64,000 nt of DNA from Mucidula mucida (taxonomy: Eukaryota; Basidiomycota; Agaricomycetes; Agaricales; Physalacriaceae): positions 124,001-188,000 of the forward strand of contig JADNYV010000018.1 of the NCBI GenBank assembly GCA_015501055.1. Reading direction: 5' to 3'. The stretch's first letter is position 1, and each line of letters opens with the position of its first letter. The position numbers and the translations under genes are program-made. This document shows, in pieces, positions 30,883-42,349 of this stretch. Under the pieces are notes generated by a model. It was not told the DNA's origin and did not search any database. It saw only the letters and a list, made by a program, of their open reading frames with translations.

Positions 30883-32127
30883 CTACTCGGAGTCATCATT
30901 GGCGCTGTCAATAAATCCGGAGGACATGATGTGGCACTTTTGGATGCAATGCCTCTGCCTAGGTGGGTCTTTGTCGCCGTCCTCGTCACTGTCCCCTCCA
31001 CCTGCACCGCCGTCCCTCCCTGCATTGTCTGACCTCTTTTGCTTTGGCACTGCCTTTCTCTGTTGTGGACGCAGTCTTGGCTGTTTCTCCACTGGTTGCT
31101 CATCCTTGTCATCATCCCCAAGCTTATCAAACTCATCCTCATCCTTGCCGTCAACCTCAGCCAGCTTTTTTGCCTTTGTCTGTTGCTTCTTCTCCTTCTT
31201 CTTCTTCTCCTGTGCCTTTGCATTCTCCTTCTCTTTGCGCTCCCTCTTCTCCCGTAGGACTTGCTCCTTCTGCAGTGCGGACTGGTTGTCCTTTGAAATT
31301 TGTGTCCAATGGCATTTGTTGTTGAGTAGAGCCGCATACACACAGATAAGTTTGTTCTTGCGGAGCTCCCGAGGTTGCTTAAACAGCACCTCTTGAGGCC
31401 ATCCAACAATCTTGATGCCATGCTCAGCTGAAGTCAAATTGGGATTAGAGAAGTTAATGCCCACCTTGATATTGATGAGCACCTCTGGCCAAATGTTAGG
31501 GGGGTAATGAACTATAGCAGCAGATGGCAAAACTCACTGAGGGTGGATGTGAGCAAGCCCTTAATCTTCTTTGCAAGTTGGGCAACAGTTATTGGCTTTG
31601 CAATCTCTGCAATACATATTAGTGCTGATGTTTAAACAATAACACAAGACAAACAACGCACCACTGCCTTTCATCAGGCTCCATGCCTCAAACAACATCG
31701 CTATATCTTGCGCGGGCTTTTCAAATTGCTTAACACAAAACTCTTCTGATCCTCCACTGGTAATGATTTCCGGCAGGCCAAGATTGTGCAGATGGCCTTT
31801 GGCAAGGATGGTGAAACCGCATACACCGGTACATGTCCAAAGTTTGCCAACCTCTTTCTTGATGTGTTTTGCAGTTGCTGTATAGTCGGGCCCAGCTGCA
31901 CGATTCAACTGCCTAACACCAATTGTCCTAATATTGTGTCCTTCTTAAATGGCGTCTTTGAGGGCCTGCGCTTCGGGGCTGTTGCCGTTCAACAAGCATA
32001 GGAACGAGTCAGTCCGGCAAATATGTATTATGGCTTCCCAATGATTTTTGGCTTCAAGTCCCTTCAATTCTAAGAAAGACACTGAAGTATAGCACTAGTC
32101 AAGAGTGGTCCCATGTACCCAAATACT
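30883..32127 (-). pseudogene. Gene H, middle and 3' part (split by gypsy copy 2)
   Basis: Minus-strand gene with three short introns. From the insertion site it reads LELKGLEAKNHWEAI, an in-frame TAA after ALKDAI, then LNRAAGPDYTATAKHI, TGVCGFTILAKGHLHN, a GWPQEVLFKQP block, ALLNNKCHWTQI, a long Lys/Glu coiled-coil segment and an acidic, Gly/Asp-rich tail ending at 30883. The order resembles a large family of unnamed Agaricomycete proteins that I recall with the motifs GHV and GWP(A/E)GVPF, often near transposons; function unknown. Its 5' part lies beyond the retrotransposon at 38590-38746 and joins in frame when the insert and one ATACT copy are ignored. Confidence 0.7.
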
Positions 32128-32657
32128 TGTTATGAATCGCCATATTTTCACATTTTCACATCCTATTATATCTTATCGGGGGTCTTGTCTTATCAACCAA
32201 CGGACTGTGTCATCATCTGTTTCGTCACCGATTATACTCCTTTTCATTATCGAAGCCGTACTCATATCGGACACACGCCCAAGACATGAATGACGTCATA
32301 CATGCCGACACCTCATGGACTTCCTATTGTATACACACCACCGACACTCGTAGCACACATGGTCGTTTCAGTATTATTACTTACATGCAGTTACCACTCG
32401 TATTTAATGGTTTCACGGACTAGTAGCATACAACACTGGGTCAAGGGTGTGGAGTTAACCCTAGCGGAAACACATATGGACAAGGAGTTCCAAACACAGA
32501 CTTACTAGTATATAAGCAGTAGCGTAGCATCATTGTACTTTAGTTCCGATCTCGTTTATACACCTGGCCTAGCCTAGTCTTACAAACGTGAACACTTTCT
32601 TCCTTAGTTCTTGCTGTGGTACCTGGTTGAGTCTTGTGGCTTAGTCAGTTGCTAACA
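32128..32657 (+). repeat. 5' LTR of gypsy copy 2 with TATA box
   Basis: TGTTATGAAT...GCTAACA. A TATATAA box (32509-32515) lies about 30 bp before TAGTTCCGATCT (32541-32552), the predicted transcript start that pairs with the primer site. Confidence 0.9.
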
Positions 32658-32659
32658 GA

Positions 32660-32671
32660 AGATCGGAACTA
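32660..32671 (+). promoter_or_regulatory. Self-priming primer-binding site, gypsy copy 2
   Basis: AGATCGGAACTA starts two bases after the LTR and is exactly complementary to 32541-32552. A perfect 12-nt match at both expected positions supports Tf1/sushi-type self-priming rather than tRNA priming. Confidence 0.72.
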
Positions 32672-33255
32672 CCTGCGACCACCTACCACACATCCCTGAT
32701 CGTCAATTGGCACTTCGCCGTTTGATCATCACACATTTTCCTATTCCCTTTCCTGTTTACAGATTGACGGATTCCTAATTCCAGCGCACGTCCGCATATA
32801 TGTGTATTGGTCCCAGTAGCGCTGGCTAACAGTTAGAGATAACTGCCTCGGGTGCTGGAAGTAGCCGCTCTCACAAGAACGAACTTTTGGCAGTTGCACT
32901 TCAGTGGGCGCTGTTTACGGGTCAACCCCCGTTCCCAGGAAAACTTCGGCTTACCTCACACCAGAGGGACGTCGGCTGGGCAATTGCAAACTTGTGACGA
33001 GCTCTTGGGCTCCGTAGATACGTAGTCAGTAGTCGGTAAAATAGCGTAGACAGTTACGATACCTACCTACTTTACTTACCTTACGATACACACCATCATT
33101 CCCCACCCTACCAAGTCCTGGATTCTATTTCAGATCTAGACAATTCCCCCTTATTCATCCAAACCTCTATTACCTCACCCGTTTCATCCAAATCCGCATC
33201 ACCCATATCCCCACTTTCACCCTTTCACTCTCTGATCCTATCACCCCGATTCATC

Positions 33256-34189
33256 ATGTCCAACAAAGCACCCAAAACCACTCCTCACACACCCACTCAT
33301 CATGCTGATGTCAAAACCAAAGGCCGATCCCTTGTCAACAAGCCTTATGACTATGACGGGGACAAGTCCAAGTACAAGAGCTGGTGGCGATTGATGTTCA
33401 CATACATCCGTGACAAGAAGAACAACCTCACATCTGACTCCAAAAGGATTGATGTTGTTCTCTCCTATATCCGAGGAGATCACGTAGATGCATGGGTCCA
33501 GAACTACTTGGACCAGAACTTCGACGAGGAAGAAGAGGAATGGTCAGTCTCTTGGACTGAGTTTAAGGAGAACTTGAAGGAGCGATTTGTGGATTCCAAC
33601 CTCGCGTGAGACGCGCAAGACCAGATCGAGCGGTTGCGCCAGGGGCAAGACACCGCTTAAGATTTTTTCCAGAAGTTCGAGGTCCTGCTACTCAGGCAGG
33701 ATACTCGAAGGATGACGCATATGTTGTACGCCTTCTCGAGACCAATGTCAACGAGAAGATCATCAATCAGATCTATGGCAGCCGAGACGGGTTGCCGGTG
33801 AAATACAAGGATTGGAAGGCACAGATCATCCAGATCAATCAGCTGTGGAGAAGGCGGACGGCGAGCAAGAGGTCCGGCATGCAGTCCCAGCCCCAAGCTC
33901 CGCAGGCGGCTATATCGAGAGCCAATCCTATGAACCCACCCCCGACGCCGATCACACGACAGATGCCACCGGTGTTACCTATGGAGGAGCCAGCAGGCCA
34001 ATGGACATCGACAATGCACGTCAAGGGGACTCTGCTTCAGCTGTGGCGAACACGGCCACGTCAGCAGGTTCTGTTCAAAGAAGGGTCGACCCCAGACGAT
34101 TCGGGGTTTATGGACCAAAATGAACGACGAGGAGAAAAAGAAGTTGGCCAAAGAGTTGGGTGTTGCGAAGCTCCCGCAGTAGACGCAGT
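33256..34189 (+). pseudogene. Gypsy copy 2 gag
   Basis: The first 117 codons are identical in protein to copy 1. The same TGA (after DSNLA) and TAA (before DFFQ) interrupt it. A small deletion near 33960 (loss of the GATGVTY codon phase) and other changes also shift the frame before the zinc knuckle. Confidence 0.88.
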
Positions 34190-37100
34190 CCTGCCGGAGC
34201 AGTCATCAAGGAAAGGGTGTCAGATGCAGAATCTATTTACAGTCCGGGTACTGAAACATCTAAAATATCATCGACGACTTTACCACCAAAACCTGTGAAA
34301 GAAAGATTTGAGCCAAATACGCCCGAGTGGATTGCACAACGGCTAAGAGAGGATGACGTGTCAAGAGCAGTGGGAATTTTGAGAGCATGGATGCCGGAGC
34401 GGAGAGAGAGAGAAGCAACGGAGGAGAAGGTGATGGCGATCAGAGCGTTGACAAAGGAAGCTGCGGTGGAAGTTGTGACGGAGTTGAAAAAGTCGAGGAA
34501 GTACATCCGGGGAACAAAGATGAAACTCCAAGTACCCATAGAGAGCGTACACACAGGCTCTGAATGGGAAACGAGTGCCCTTCTTGACAGTGGAGCAACG
34601 GGTTCTTGTGTCAATACAGAATTTGTCGAGAAGAACGGACTCCCGATCAAGGAGTTACCTGTCAAGCTCCCTGTCTACAATGTGGATGGAACCCTAAACA
34701 AGGAAGGAGCAATCGAAGGTTTTGTGGAGGTCTGGATGAAGATCGGAGATCACGCCGAAAAGATTAAGTTGGCCGTCACCAATCTCGGCAAAACAAGTAT
34801 CTTTTTGGGGCTAGATTGGTTACGATATCACAACCCCACGATCAACTGGACGGAATCCACGTTGACTTTTGATTGATGCCCAGACCGTTGCGGTTATCTA
34901 CCCAAGTATGACTCGCCAGAAGATGAAGGAGAAGATGTAGAAGAGAAGCTGGAGGAGGGACAGCGGTTTTTTGGATAGACTGGGACAACTATCGCAAAAG
35001 CGGCGAAAAGCTGAGATCACAACAGCCTTCGTCTGCTGCTGCACCTTACATCAAGGAATTTTCCGATGTATTTAGCAAGGCGGACTTTGACAAGTTACCG
35101 GAGCGAAGACCCTGGGATCACGCGATAGAACTTACGCCTTGTGCCAAACCAGTTGATTGCAAGGTCTATCCCCTTAGTCCATCTGAGCAGAAGGCATTAG
35201 ATGAGTTCTTGGAGGAAAACATACGCACGGGACGCATACGGCCATCAATTTCACCCATGGCGTCACCATTCTTCTTTGTCAAGAAGAAGGACGGAAGTCT
35301 TTGGCCCGTGCAGGATTATCGGAAATTGAATGACATGACAATCAAAAACTGATACCCTTACCGTTGATCCAAGAGCTTATCAACAAGCTAAAGGGAGCAA
35401 AGTGGTTCACAAAGATGGATGTCCGATGGGGTTACAATAACATCCAGATCAAAGAAGGTGATGAGTGGAAAGCGGCGTTTAGAACAAACCGAGGCCTGTT
35501 TGAGCCCTCAGTCATGTTCTTCGGACTTACAAACTTGCCGGCGACATTCCAATTGTTCATGAATCACATTCTGAAGGAGCTGATCAATGAAGGACATGTT
35601 ATAGTTTACTTGGATGACATACTTATCTTAACAAACACTCTCGAGGAGCATAGACAGATTGTACGCAGGTATTAGAAATATTACGAGTAAATAAGTTGTA
35701 TTTAAAACCCGAGAAATGTAGTTTTGAGGCACATACTGTAGACTACTTAGGAGTTATTGTTGGAGGAGGAGAAGTGAAGATGGATCCGGCAAAAGTGGCC
35801 GTAGTGAAGGAATGGAAGGAGCCGACGAAGAAGAAGGAAGTCCAGTCATTCCTGGGATTCTGCAATTTCTACCAATGTTTCATTGGGGATTTGGGAGTAG
35901 CAAAGCCATTGACATTGCTAACTGGGAAAGGGAGTGGGTTTGGGGCATGGAGCAGCATGAGGTGTTTGAGGAGTTAAAATGGAGATGACGGAAGAACCCT
36001 TCTGATTGTATCACACGACAATGGCAAGTTTTGAGTCGAGGCGGACTCCTCAAATTATGCTAACAGGGCTATTCTCTCCTAGTTCATCAACGGAAAATAG
36101 AGACCATAGCCTTTTGGTCTTGCGCGCTGAACAAAGTGGAGCGCAATTATGAGATCTACGACAAAGAGATGATGGCTATTATGGACTTGATTAACAACTG
36201 GTGGCAATATCTCCTAGGCGCTAAGGATACAGTGGAGGTTTTACCAATCATCAAAACCTTCAGTACTTCCGAAAGCCGCAGAAGTTGAACCGGAGGCAGG
36301 CGCAATGGGTTACAGAGTTGGCGGAATATGACATACAGATGATTCATAAGCCAGGCAGGACGATGGAAAAAGCTGATGCCTTGTCAAGGATGAAGGCCTT
36401 GAGAAGGGGGAAAAAGATAATGAAAACATTGTTTTGCTAAAACCGGAGTTTTTTATATCACAAATTCAATTTTCTTTACATATAGTAGCTACACCAGAGG
36501 ACAAATTACTTAACAAAATCAAATAAAGAAAAGGAAACAAAGACAGATACGTACAAAAAGCATTAGAAAACAAAGAAAAAGGATGGGAAGAGAAGGAAAA
36601 TGGACTTGTTATATGGAAGGATCGTATTTACATACCGAAGGACAAGGAATTGCGGGGAAAAGTTATTGGAATGCACCATGACGCACAGCTTGCAGGGCAT
36701 CCGGGACGATACAAGACTCTTGAATTGATTACACGCACCTATTGGTGGCCAGGAATCAGCCGAGACATACGTGAATACGTGGAAGGATGTTAAAAATGCC
36801 AAGTTACAAAGTCACATCGCACAAAGCCGGCTGCACCCCTCCATCCTATAGACATACCAAGTGAACCATGGGAGAAAGTTGGGATGGACATGATCGGAGA
36901 ACTGCCGGAATCAGGAGGATACAATGTGATCAGCACGTTTGTGGACCACTTCACAAAGCGATTATGCATCATACCAACACATACCACTCTGACGTTGGAA
37001 GGCATGGCCCGCATCTACCATGATCGCATTTTTCCCATACATGGGATGCCACGACAGATGATACATGATTGCGGTCCACAATATTACTCGCGTTTTATGA

Positions 37101-38067
37101 AAGAGTTGTACCGGCTGTTGGGCATACAGGGAAACTTTACAACGGCGTATCACCCATAGGCAAATGGGCAGACGGAGCGGTTGAACCAAGAGATAGAACA
37201 TTTCTTACGGTTATTTGTCAACTACCATCAGAACAACTGGCATGAATGGCTACCCTCTGCCGAATTCGTCTACAACGATCGAGTTCACTCGGCAACCAAA
37301 GTCACTCCGTTCTTCACAGACATGGGCAGACACCCTACAAAGGCACCGCTCCGAAAACGGCATTGAGAAATGAGACTGCGCAGGAGTTTGCCGACAGTAT
37401 GAAGAAGACATGGGACAAAGTCGGATCAGCATTGAAGATGGCAAAAGAGGACATGAAACGGTTTTATGACAGGAAGCGGACAGAGGCAGTGGAGTACAAG
37501 GAAGGCGTCAAAGTATGGCTGGAAGGGACAAATCTCAGCACGGACCGACCAATGAAGAAGCTCGATAACAAACGATTTGGGCCGTTCAAAGTGATCAAGA
37601 AAGTCGGGACGAGCTCTTACAAGCTCCAGATCCTCACACGTGGAAAGCATCCATCCTGTTTCAATGAGGCCCTGTTGACGCCTTACACGAGCCCCAATTC
37701 CGACCAACCCCGAGACACGTGTCCACCACCTGTGCTGGAAGAAGCCGAACCGGAATGGGAGGTTGAGAAAGTGGTTAATTCCGGAAGTATCACGGGGATT
37801 TTCAATACAAGGTTCACTGAAAGGGTTATGACACACACAAGCAGACATGGGAACCGGCATGCAATCTCAAGAATGCCAACAAAGCTATCCGCAATTTTTA
37901 ACAACAGTACCCAAACAACCCAAAGCCACCTGCACTTGCTCGAATCGAAGTTCCTATGTCGCAGTTTTCATCCCATTTATTCCGACTTATGCTACCCTCT
38001 GCAGCCCTTATGGAGCAACTCTGGTGCAGAATGGAACTTGCGCCTTAAGGAGCGGGTGATGTTATGA
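34160..38067 (+). pseudogene. Gypsy copy 2 pol, heavily decayed
   Basis: The protease (LLDSGATGSCVN, to 34876) is undamaged. RT is present in pieces (35364-35675 with [13 protein letters not shown], then 35696-35977). RNase H around 36100-36400 is broken by several indels and has only fragments such as WVTELAEYDIQM. The integrase zinc finger and core (36884-37159) have substitutions, for example HDCGPQYYSRF in place of HDRGPQYHSRF, and a stop before QANGQ. The chromodomain near 37740-37860 has lost its frame. It clearly could not supply its own enzymes. Confidence 0.88.
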
Positions 38068-38584
38068 ATTGCCATATTTTCACATTTTCACATCTTATCA
38101 TATCTTATTGGGGGCTTGTCTTATCAACCAACGGACAGTTTTATCAGTTGTTTCCATCTCAGATCATACTCCTTTTTATCATCAAAGCCTTACTCATATT
38201 GGACACATGTCAAACACATGGATGACATCATACATGCCGACACCTCATGGACTTCCTATTGTACACACACCGTCAACACTTGTAGCACACATGGTTGTTT
38301 CAGTATTATTACTTACATGCAGCTACCACTCGTATTTAATGGTTTCATGGACTAGTAGCATACAACACTGGGTCAAGGGAGTTATCCCTAGCAGAAACAT
38401 GTATGGACAAGGAGTTCCAAACACAGACTTACTAGTATATAAGCAGTAGCGTAGTATCATTGTACTTTAGTTCTGATCTCGTTTATACACCTGGCCTAGC
38501 CTAGTCTTACAAACATGAACGCTTTCTTCCTTAGTTCTTGCTGTGGTACCTGGTTGAGTCTCGTGGCTTAGTCAGTTGCTAACA
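38060..38584 (+). repeat. 3' LTR of gypsy copy 2
   Basis: 525 bp, TGTTATGAATT...TAACA, followed by the ATACT duplication. Preceded by a purine-rich tract, AAGGAGCGGGTGA. Confidence 0.92.
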
Positions 38585-38589
38585 ATACT

Positions 38590-38746
38590 CCTCGTCTCCC
38601 ATAGCCGCAACATACTTCAACTTTGCATTCCAAAGATTTGGCTGCCTCGCCACCTTCCCCGTACCCATAACTAGATTCCTAAGCTTCTCCGGGGAGCATT
38701 GCAGCTCCATTGCCATCTGCACAATGTCATTATCTATATGTGCTCA
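38590..38746 (-). pseudogene. Gene H, 5' part (truncated by sirtuin S4 fragment)
   Basis: Open frame reading [20 protein letters not shown], then KVARQPNLWNAKLKYVAAMGDEEY, running straight into the ATACT duplication. Continues in frame at 32127 downward. The real start codon is missing: at 38746 the sequence changes to the truncated sirtuin copy S4. Confidence 0.7.
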
Positions 38747-38747
38747 A

Positions 38748-39497
38748 AAAACCAGACCACACCCGGTCGCGCCAGCTGTCCGCACTGCAAACACCGCGGC
38801 AGATTGGCGCGGCGCACCACACGTTCCGTGCCCGCCTCGACAAGGGCTTCTGTGCCTGCGAGGCCAGGGCAGATCGGAGAGGTCGTTATCGTCTCACGGT
38901 GTTTACAGTCGTGCGCTGTACATTCGACGTCAAAGAGACGGCCGTGCATCTCGAAAAGAAAGCTGTCTAGTGGTGGTCTGGATTCGGTTTCAGGAAGAGC
39001 GGAAAGCACATCGTTGTATGCCCGCGTCGAGAGGCCGTCGATGTTCTGCGTGATGTGCGTGAATTCGGCGCTGGGCGCGACCTTTGCTCGGAAAGCGGGT
39101 ATCAAGAGCTGGGAGATGGCTGTATGCGCGGCGTTCGGGCGTGCTTTAATAGCACTAGGTAAGGGAGTTCAGATATGAGTGCGCGCAAAAAGCAGGCAAT
39201 GTTACATCTCGCGCCGATAGTGATAGAACTGCCAGACACGGAACTGGTTCTCGCCCCATGCCTGCGGGGTGGCCAGCGTCCGCACGTCGTGTGTGCGCCA
39301 CAGGCCGCCGGCGTCGCGAAATGTTGGTATGCCTGGAAGAATGTGATGGTGCATAAGTGGGATATTCAACGGGTTGGTGTGGACGGACCGGATGCAGCAG
39401 ACAGCCCAGCTCCAGACAGAACGAGAATGTGCTTAGAGTGACTGAGAGCGTCTCTGAACGCGGCTGCATCAGTGGAGGGAGGAGTCTTGGGGTCCAT
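38748..39497 (-). pseudogene. Sirtuin copy S4 (best preserved, C-terminal truncation)
   Basis: Starts MDPKTPPSTDAAAFRD at 39497. Two introns split out cleanly (56 nt near 39330-39390 and 51 nt near 39155-39205) and the frame is then open: [89 protein letters not shown]. It carries the NAD-binding GAG loop, the catalytic-neighbourhood TQNIDGLS motif and all four zinc cysteines. The SIRT5-like class III features are the Tyr/Arg pair in FYHYRRE, as I remember for deacylases of acidic acyl groups. It stops at 38747, losing the GTSS and GPCE segments of the Rossmann fold, and reads a few foreign residues before a stop. Likely inactive. Confidence 0.85.
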
Positions 39498-39699
39498 TAG
39501 TGAGTTCCAAGTTCTTGTATGTGGAAGGCACAGGTCAAGTACAGCCGATTACGGTTGATGCCAAACAATAGAAGCGCCACTTGTTGATCATGCGCGAACC
39601 TTCATCTTGAGAGCTGCGAAAAATTCTGTAGCCGGCGTCAATGCTTGGCTTGCGCCCACAACGCGCCGATCGATACATGGCTCCCGCCGGCGCCCTCTA

Positions 39700-39735
39700 A
39701 CAGTCACATGACTACAGCTGCCTGATCGGCGATCA
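39700..39735. promoter_or_regulatory. Palindromes upstream of copy 5
   Basis: ACAGTCACATGACT (degenerate second arm) followed by TGATCGGCGATCA at 39723-39735, about 90 bp before the start at 39825. Confidence 0.48.
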
Positions 39736-39824
39736 GAGCTCATTTTTGCTTCCGACCATTATCCCAGCCAAATCCCAGCTAAGAAGTAGAGCGTACAAGT
39801 TCCTTCCACATTTGCTTAGCCCTT

Positions 39825-40847
39825 ATGGGAATCTCACACTCACTGTATGCCTCTCCTTTATGACCTATGCGGTACTGACCTGTATCATTCGCTAGGGCCA
39901 AACCGCTTCCGTCGTCGGTCGACGTCCTGACCGATGAAGAACTCCTAGTCATGATTGACGCAGCACGGAAAGACTCCTCTACTGCGCTTGGGATCAGTGA
40001 TGAACACACAGTTATGGCCGGTGCGACCGCCTGGAGAATCACGCCAGACGCCGTGGTAAAATTGGCCCCCGCACATGAAGCATACATCATGACACATGTC
40101 GCTTCGTATTCCTCCGTACGCGTTCCCCATGTACGCCCAGGAGAAGCCTTTCTCTTGTCAAAATTTTGGCTCGTGATGGACTATGTGGACGGCGACGTGC
40201 TAGAGACTGCATGGCCACGGATGAGCTGGTGGAGACGGCTATGGACTGTGTGGAGGCTACGGAAGAGCCTTCAAGAACTGCATCGGATCCCTCTTCCCAG
40301 TCCCGATGTGCCAGGCCCATTTGATTCCACAGGTGAGGTGTTACCTTGCAGTGGATACTATTTTACGGAGCTCGATGCAGGACCGTTTGAGTCCTATCGC
40401 GCTATGGCAGACTGGTGCGACCACCTCCGCTATTGCGTTCTCGTTGGCATGCACATACACTCCGGGAAGTTTGAGCCGCATCTTTACCCGACATTTGATG
40501 CTAGCCAGCCGCTCGTCCTTTGTCACATGGATCTTAACATGCGCAACATTATAGTGGACCGAAAAGGAGAGGTGTGGTTGGTTGATTGGGGCATGGCAGG
40601 TGCATTCCCGCCGTGGTTTGAGTACGCCAACTTGGTGCTATTTTCAAGGGCCGCCATACCAGAACGCCGCTTGCCGAAATCGTGGATGTTCTTTGCCCGG
40701 TTCGTCGCTGGAGACTATCGGTGGTACGAAGAACAATATCTTCACCGCCTAGACTCTGCATTTGGCGGATCATGGTACGAGTCTGTTGTACCGAGAGGAT
40801 ATTTGGATCGGTTGGGTCTGAGTATCGAATACCAACGACAACCATGA
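39825..40847 (+). CDS. APH-fold phosphotransferase, copy 5 (intact, divergent subtype)
   Basis: Exons are 39825-39844 (MGISHSL) and 39896-40847, 323 residues. Six residues shorter than the other intact copies through an in-frame 18-nt deletion (VPHVRPGEAF versus VPKVRRLIPVRPGEA in copy 8). Motifs AVVKLAPAHEAYIM, KFWLVMDYVDGDVLETAW, HMDLNMRN and DWGMAGAFPPWFEYAN are present. The C-lobe insert differs strongly from copies 1 and 4 (LVGMHIHSGKFEPHLYP), grouping it with decayed copy 2. It is followed by a 1.5 kb unique stretch and then the diverged DUF7770-like copy 4, so this may be an older module. Confidence 0.87.
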
Positions 40848-42349
40848 ACCTTGAACTAGTAGTCAAGTTGAGTACCTTTTCCTACTGTGATAAATATAAT
40901 ATTCCTTGTACGTTGAATTTTCATTCAAAAACACATTTAGACATTACCAAAACACAATACCTTGTTTCCAATTCTTACGGCAGGATACTGTATCTCCGTA
41001 TCACCTAGGCCCAGCCTAGGCCGCATGCGAGGTTGATCCCATCTTTGTGGTGTGTATACAGGATGCCACACCCTCGTCAGTGATGCCAACGTTCAACCAC
41101 AAGACTGCACCTGTGAGCAAAACAGGTACGCGTTACAACAAAAAAACTTCTCTTTTGAATTGGTTTAGACGCCTGCTAGACCTTCTTCTGATCGCAATTG
41201 CTTTTGCATCTTTATATTCAATGTGCGGCAATGTTGTGATGGTGCCAGGAGGGCAATGCAAGACTGTCCCGGAGATAGGATGTAGAGACCGAACGCGCGG
41301 TATGTGCGCGCGCGCGAGATCGCTCAGCATACTCCCAGACATCTACCACAGTGTACTGGGGTAAGTCCGCTTTGCTCAAGGAGAAGAACTACTGTACTGG
41401 CGGCACGTATACTTCAGGATGTGAATCGTACCGTATACAAGTCCATACGGTACGGCGTACGGGTTATGGGACCCGTACGTGAGCTCACTGCACCTTGCGA
41501 CATGATCACGTGCACGGTTGGGGTGCATGCCCGTTCCGGCGTGGATACGGTCGTTGACGGCTTTCAGTGTCCACGGCAAGGCGCGCAGTATAACTGTGAC
41601 CAGCGGCGAGGCATTGTCGGTGTTGCAGTTTGTGAGAATAACTGGGTGGTGCGAATACTTTCCCACAGCCCCTCCTTTGGATGCGACCTTCTTCTCGAAG
41701 GCTACAACTGTGTTAGACCGGCCGATTCTTGTCCCAGAACCAACCCAGAACACGGTCAGAGCGTCAGAAAATGTTCTTAGTAAGCTACGACACGATAATC
41801 TTACCTACATTTACTTATGGCACGGCGCCTAGATTACAACAAGACAATTCATTCAGACGCAAGATACGTCCAAACAAACTTCACGGCACGTATTGCTTAG
41901 GCGGTATGCTACAACTTCTTCTTCTGATTACAGGTTCCCCATCCTCTTTGTGTGTCCTCAGGATGCCACACCCTTGTCATGCACATTCAGTTCAGACACG
42001 TCTTTTCCTCATAGTTTAACGTTGAATTGCACATGTGAGCACCACACCTACACATTACAGCAAGATATCCGCTAAATTGTATTGCTGTAGGCGCCATGTT
42101 AGAGCTTCTTCTTCTGATTGCAGGCTTTTCTTTGTTGACCGGATGACACCGTTCATACGCATCTTTTTCTTTGAACGTTCGACTGCCCATTTGAGCAAGC
42201 AGACAATACTACAAAAGCTGCCGCTTTCTACCTCTGTGTTGCGCATCTCAATTACACCCACCTCTGGGCATATTAAGTACCAGCCTCTTCTATGAGTCCT
42301 CAGCTTCTCGCTCATCTCAACTACAGTCTGCTCTCCGGTATATCACGCT
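40848..42349. other. Unique 1.5 kb stretch after copy 5
   Basis: Contains the array motif AGGATGCCACACCCTCGTCA twice in altered form and the two possible coding stretches described separately. A run of inverted GTACG/CGTAC elements occurs at about 41425-41490. Confidence 0.4.
41083..41780 (+). other. Possible membrane-anchored Cys-rich protein (unresolved)
   Basis: Two overlapping frames. The first, from MPTFNHKTAPVSKTG, has a hydrophobic segment LLDLLLIAIAFASLYSM and then four cysteines, ending at 41364. The second, to 41780, is rich in paired cysteines (CDMITC, CPRQGAQYNCDQ, NCVRPADSC). A consensus donor GTAAGT at 41361 and an acceptor TTCAG at 41417 would link them, but the phase gives a stop. 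It could be a decayed gene or chance; no family recognised. Confidence 0.25.

Larger units (their letters stand above)
32128..38584 (+). mobile_element. Ty3/gypsy chromodomain retrotransposon, copy 2 (both LTRs, TSD ATACT)
   Basis: Plus-strand, 6457 bp. LTRs are 32128-32657 and 38060-38584; the 5-bp duplication ATACT is at 32123-32127 and 38585-38589. Internal order is gag, protease, RT, RNase H, integrase, chromodomain, as in copy 1. The LTRs differ at many positions, largely C/T and G/A, so the insertion is not recent. It interrupts a coding exon of gene H. Pol is more decayed than in copy 1. Confidence 0.95.

Noticed and set aside
30860..31396. Plus-strand Ser/Leu/Phe-rich frames opposite gene H
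   Set aside because: Antisense of the Lys/Glu-rich CTT-repeat region of gene H; composition is an artefact.
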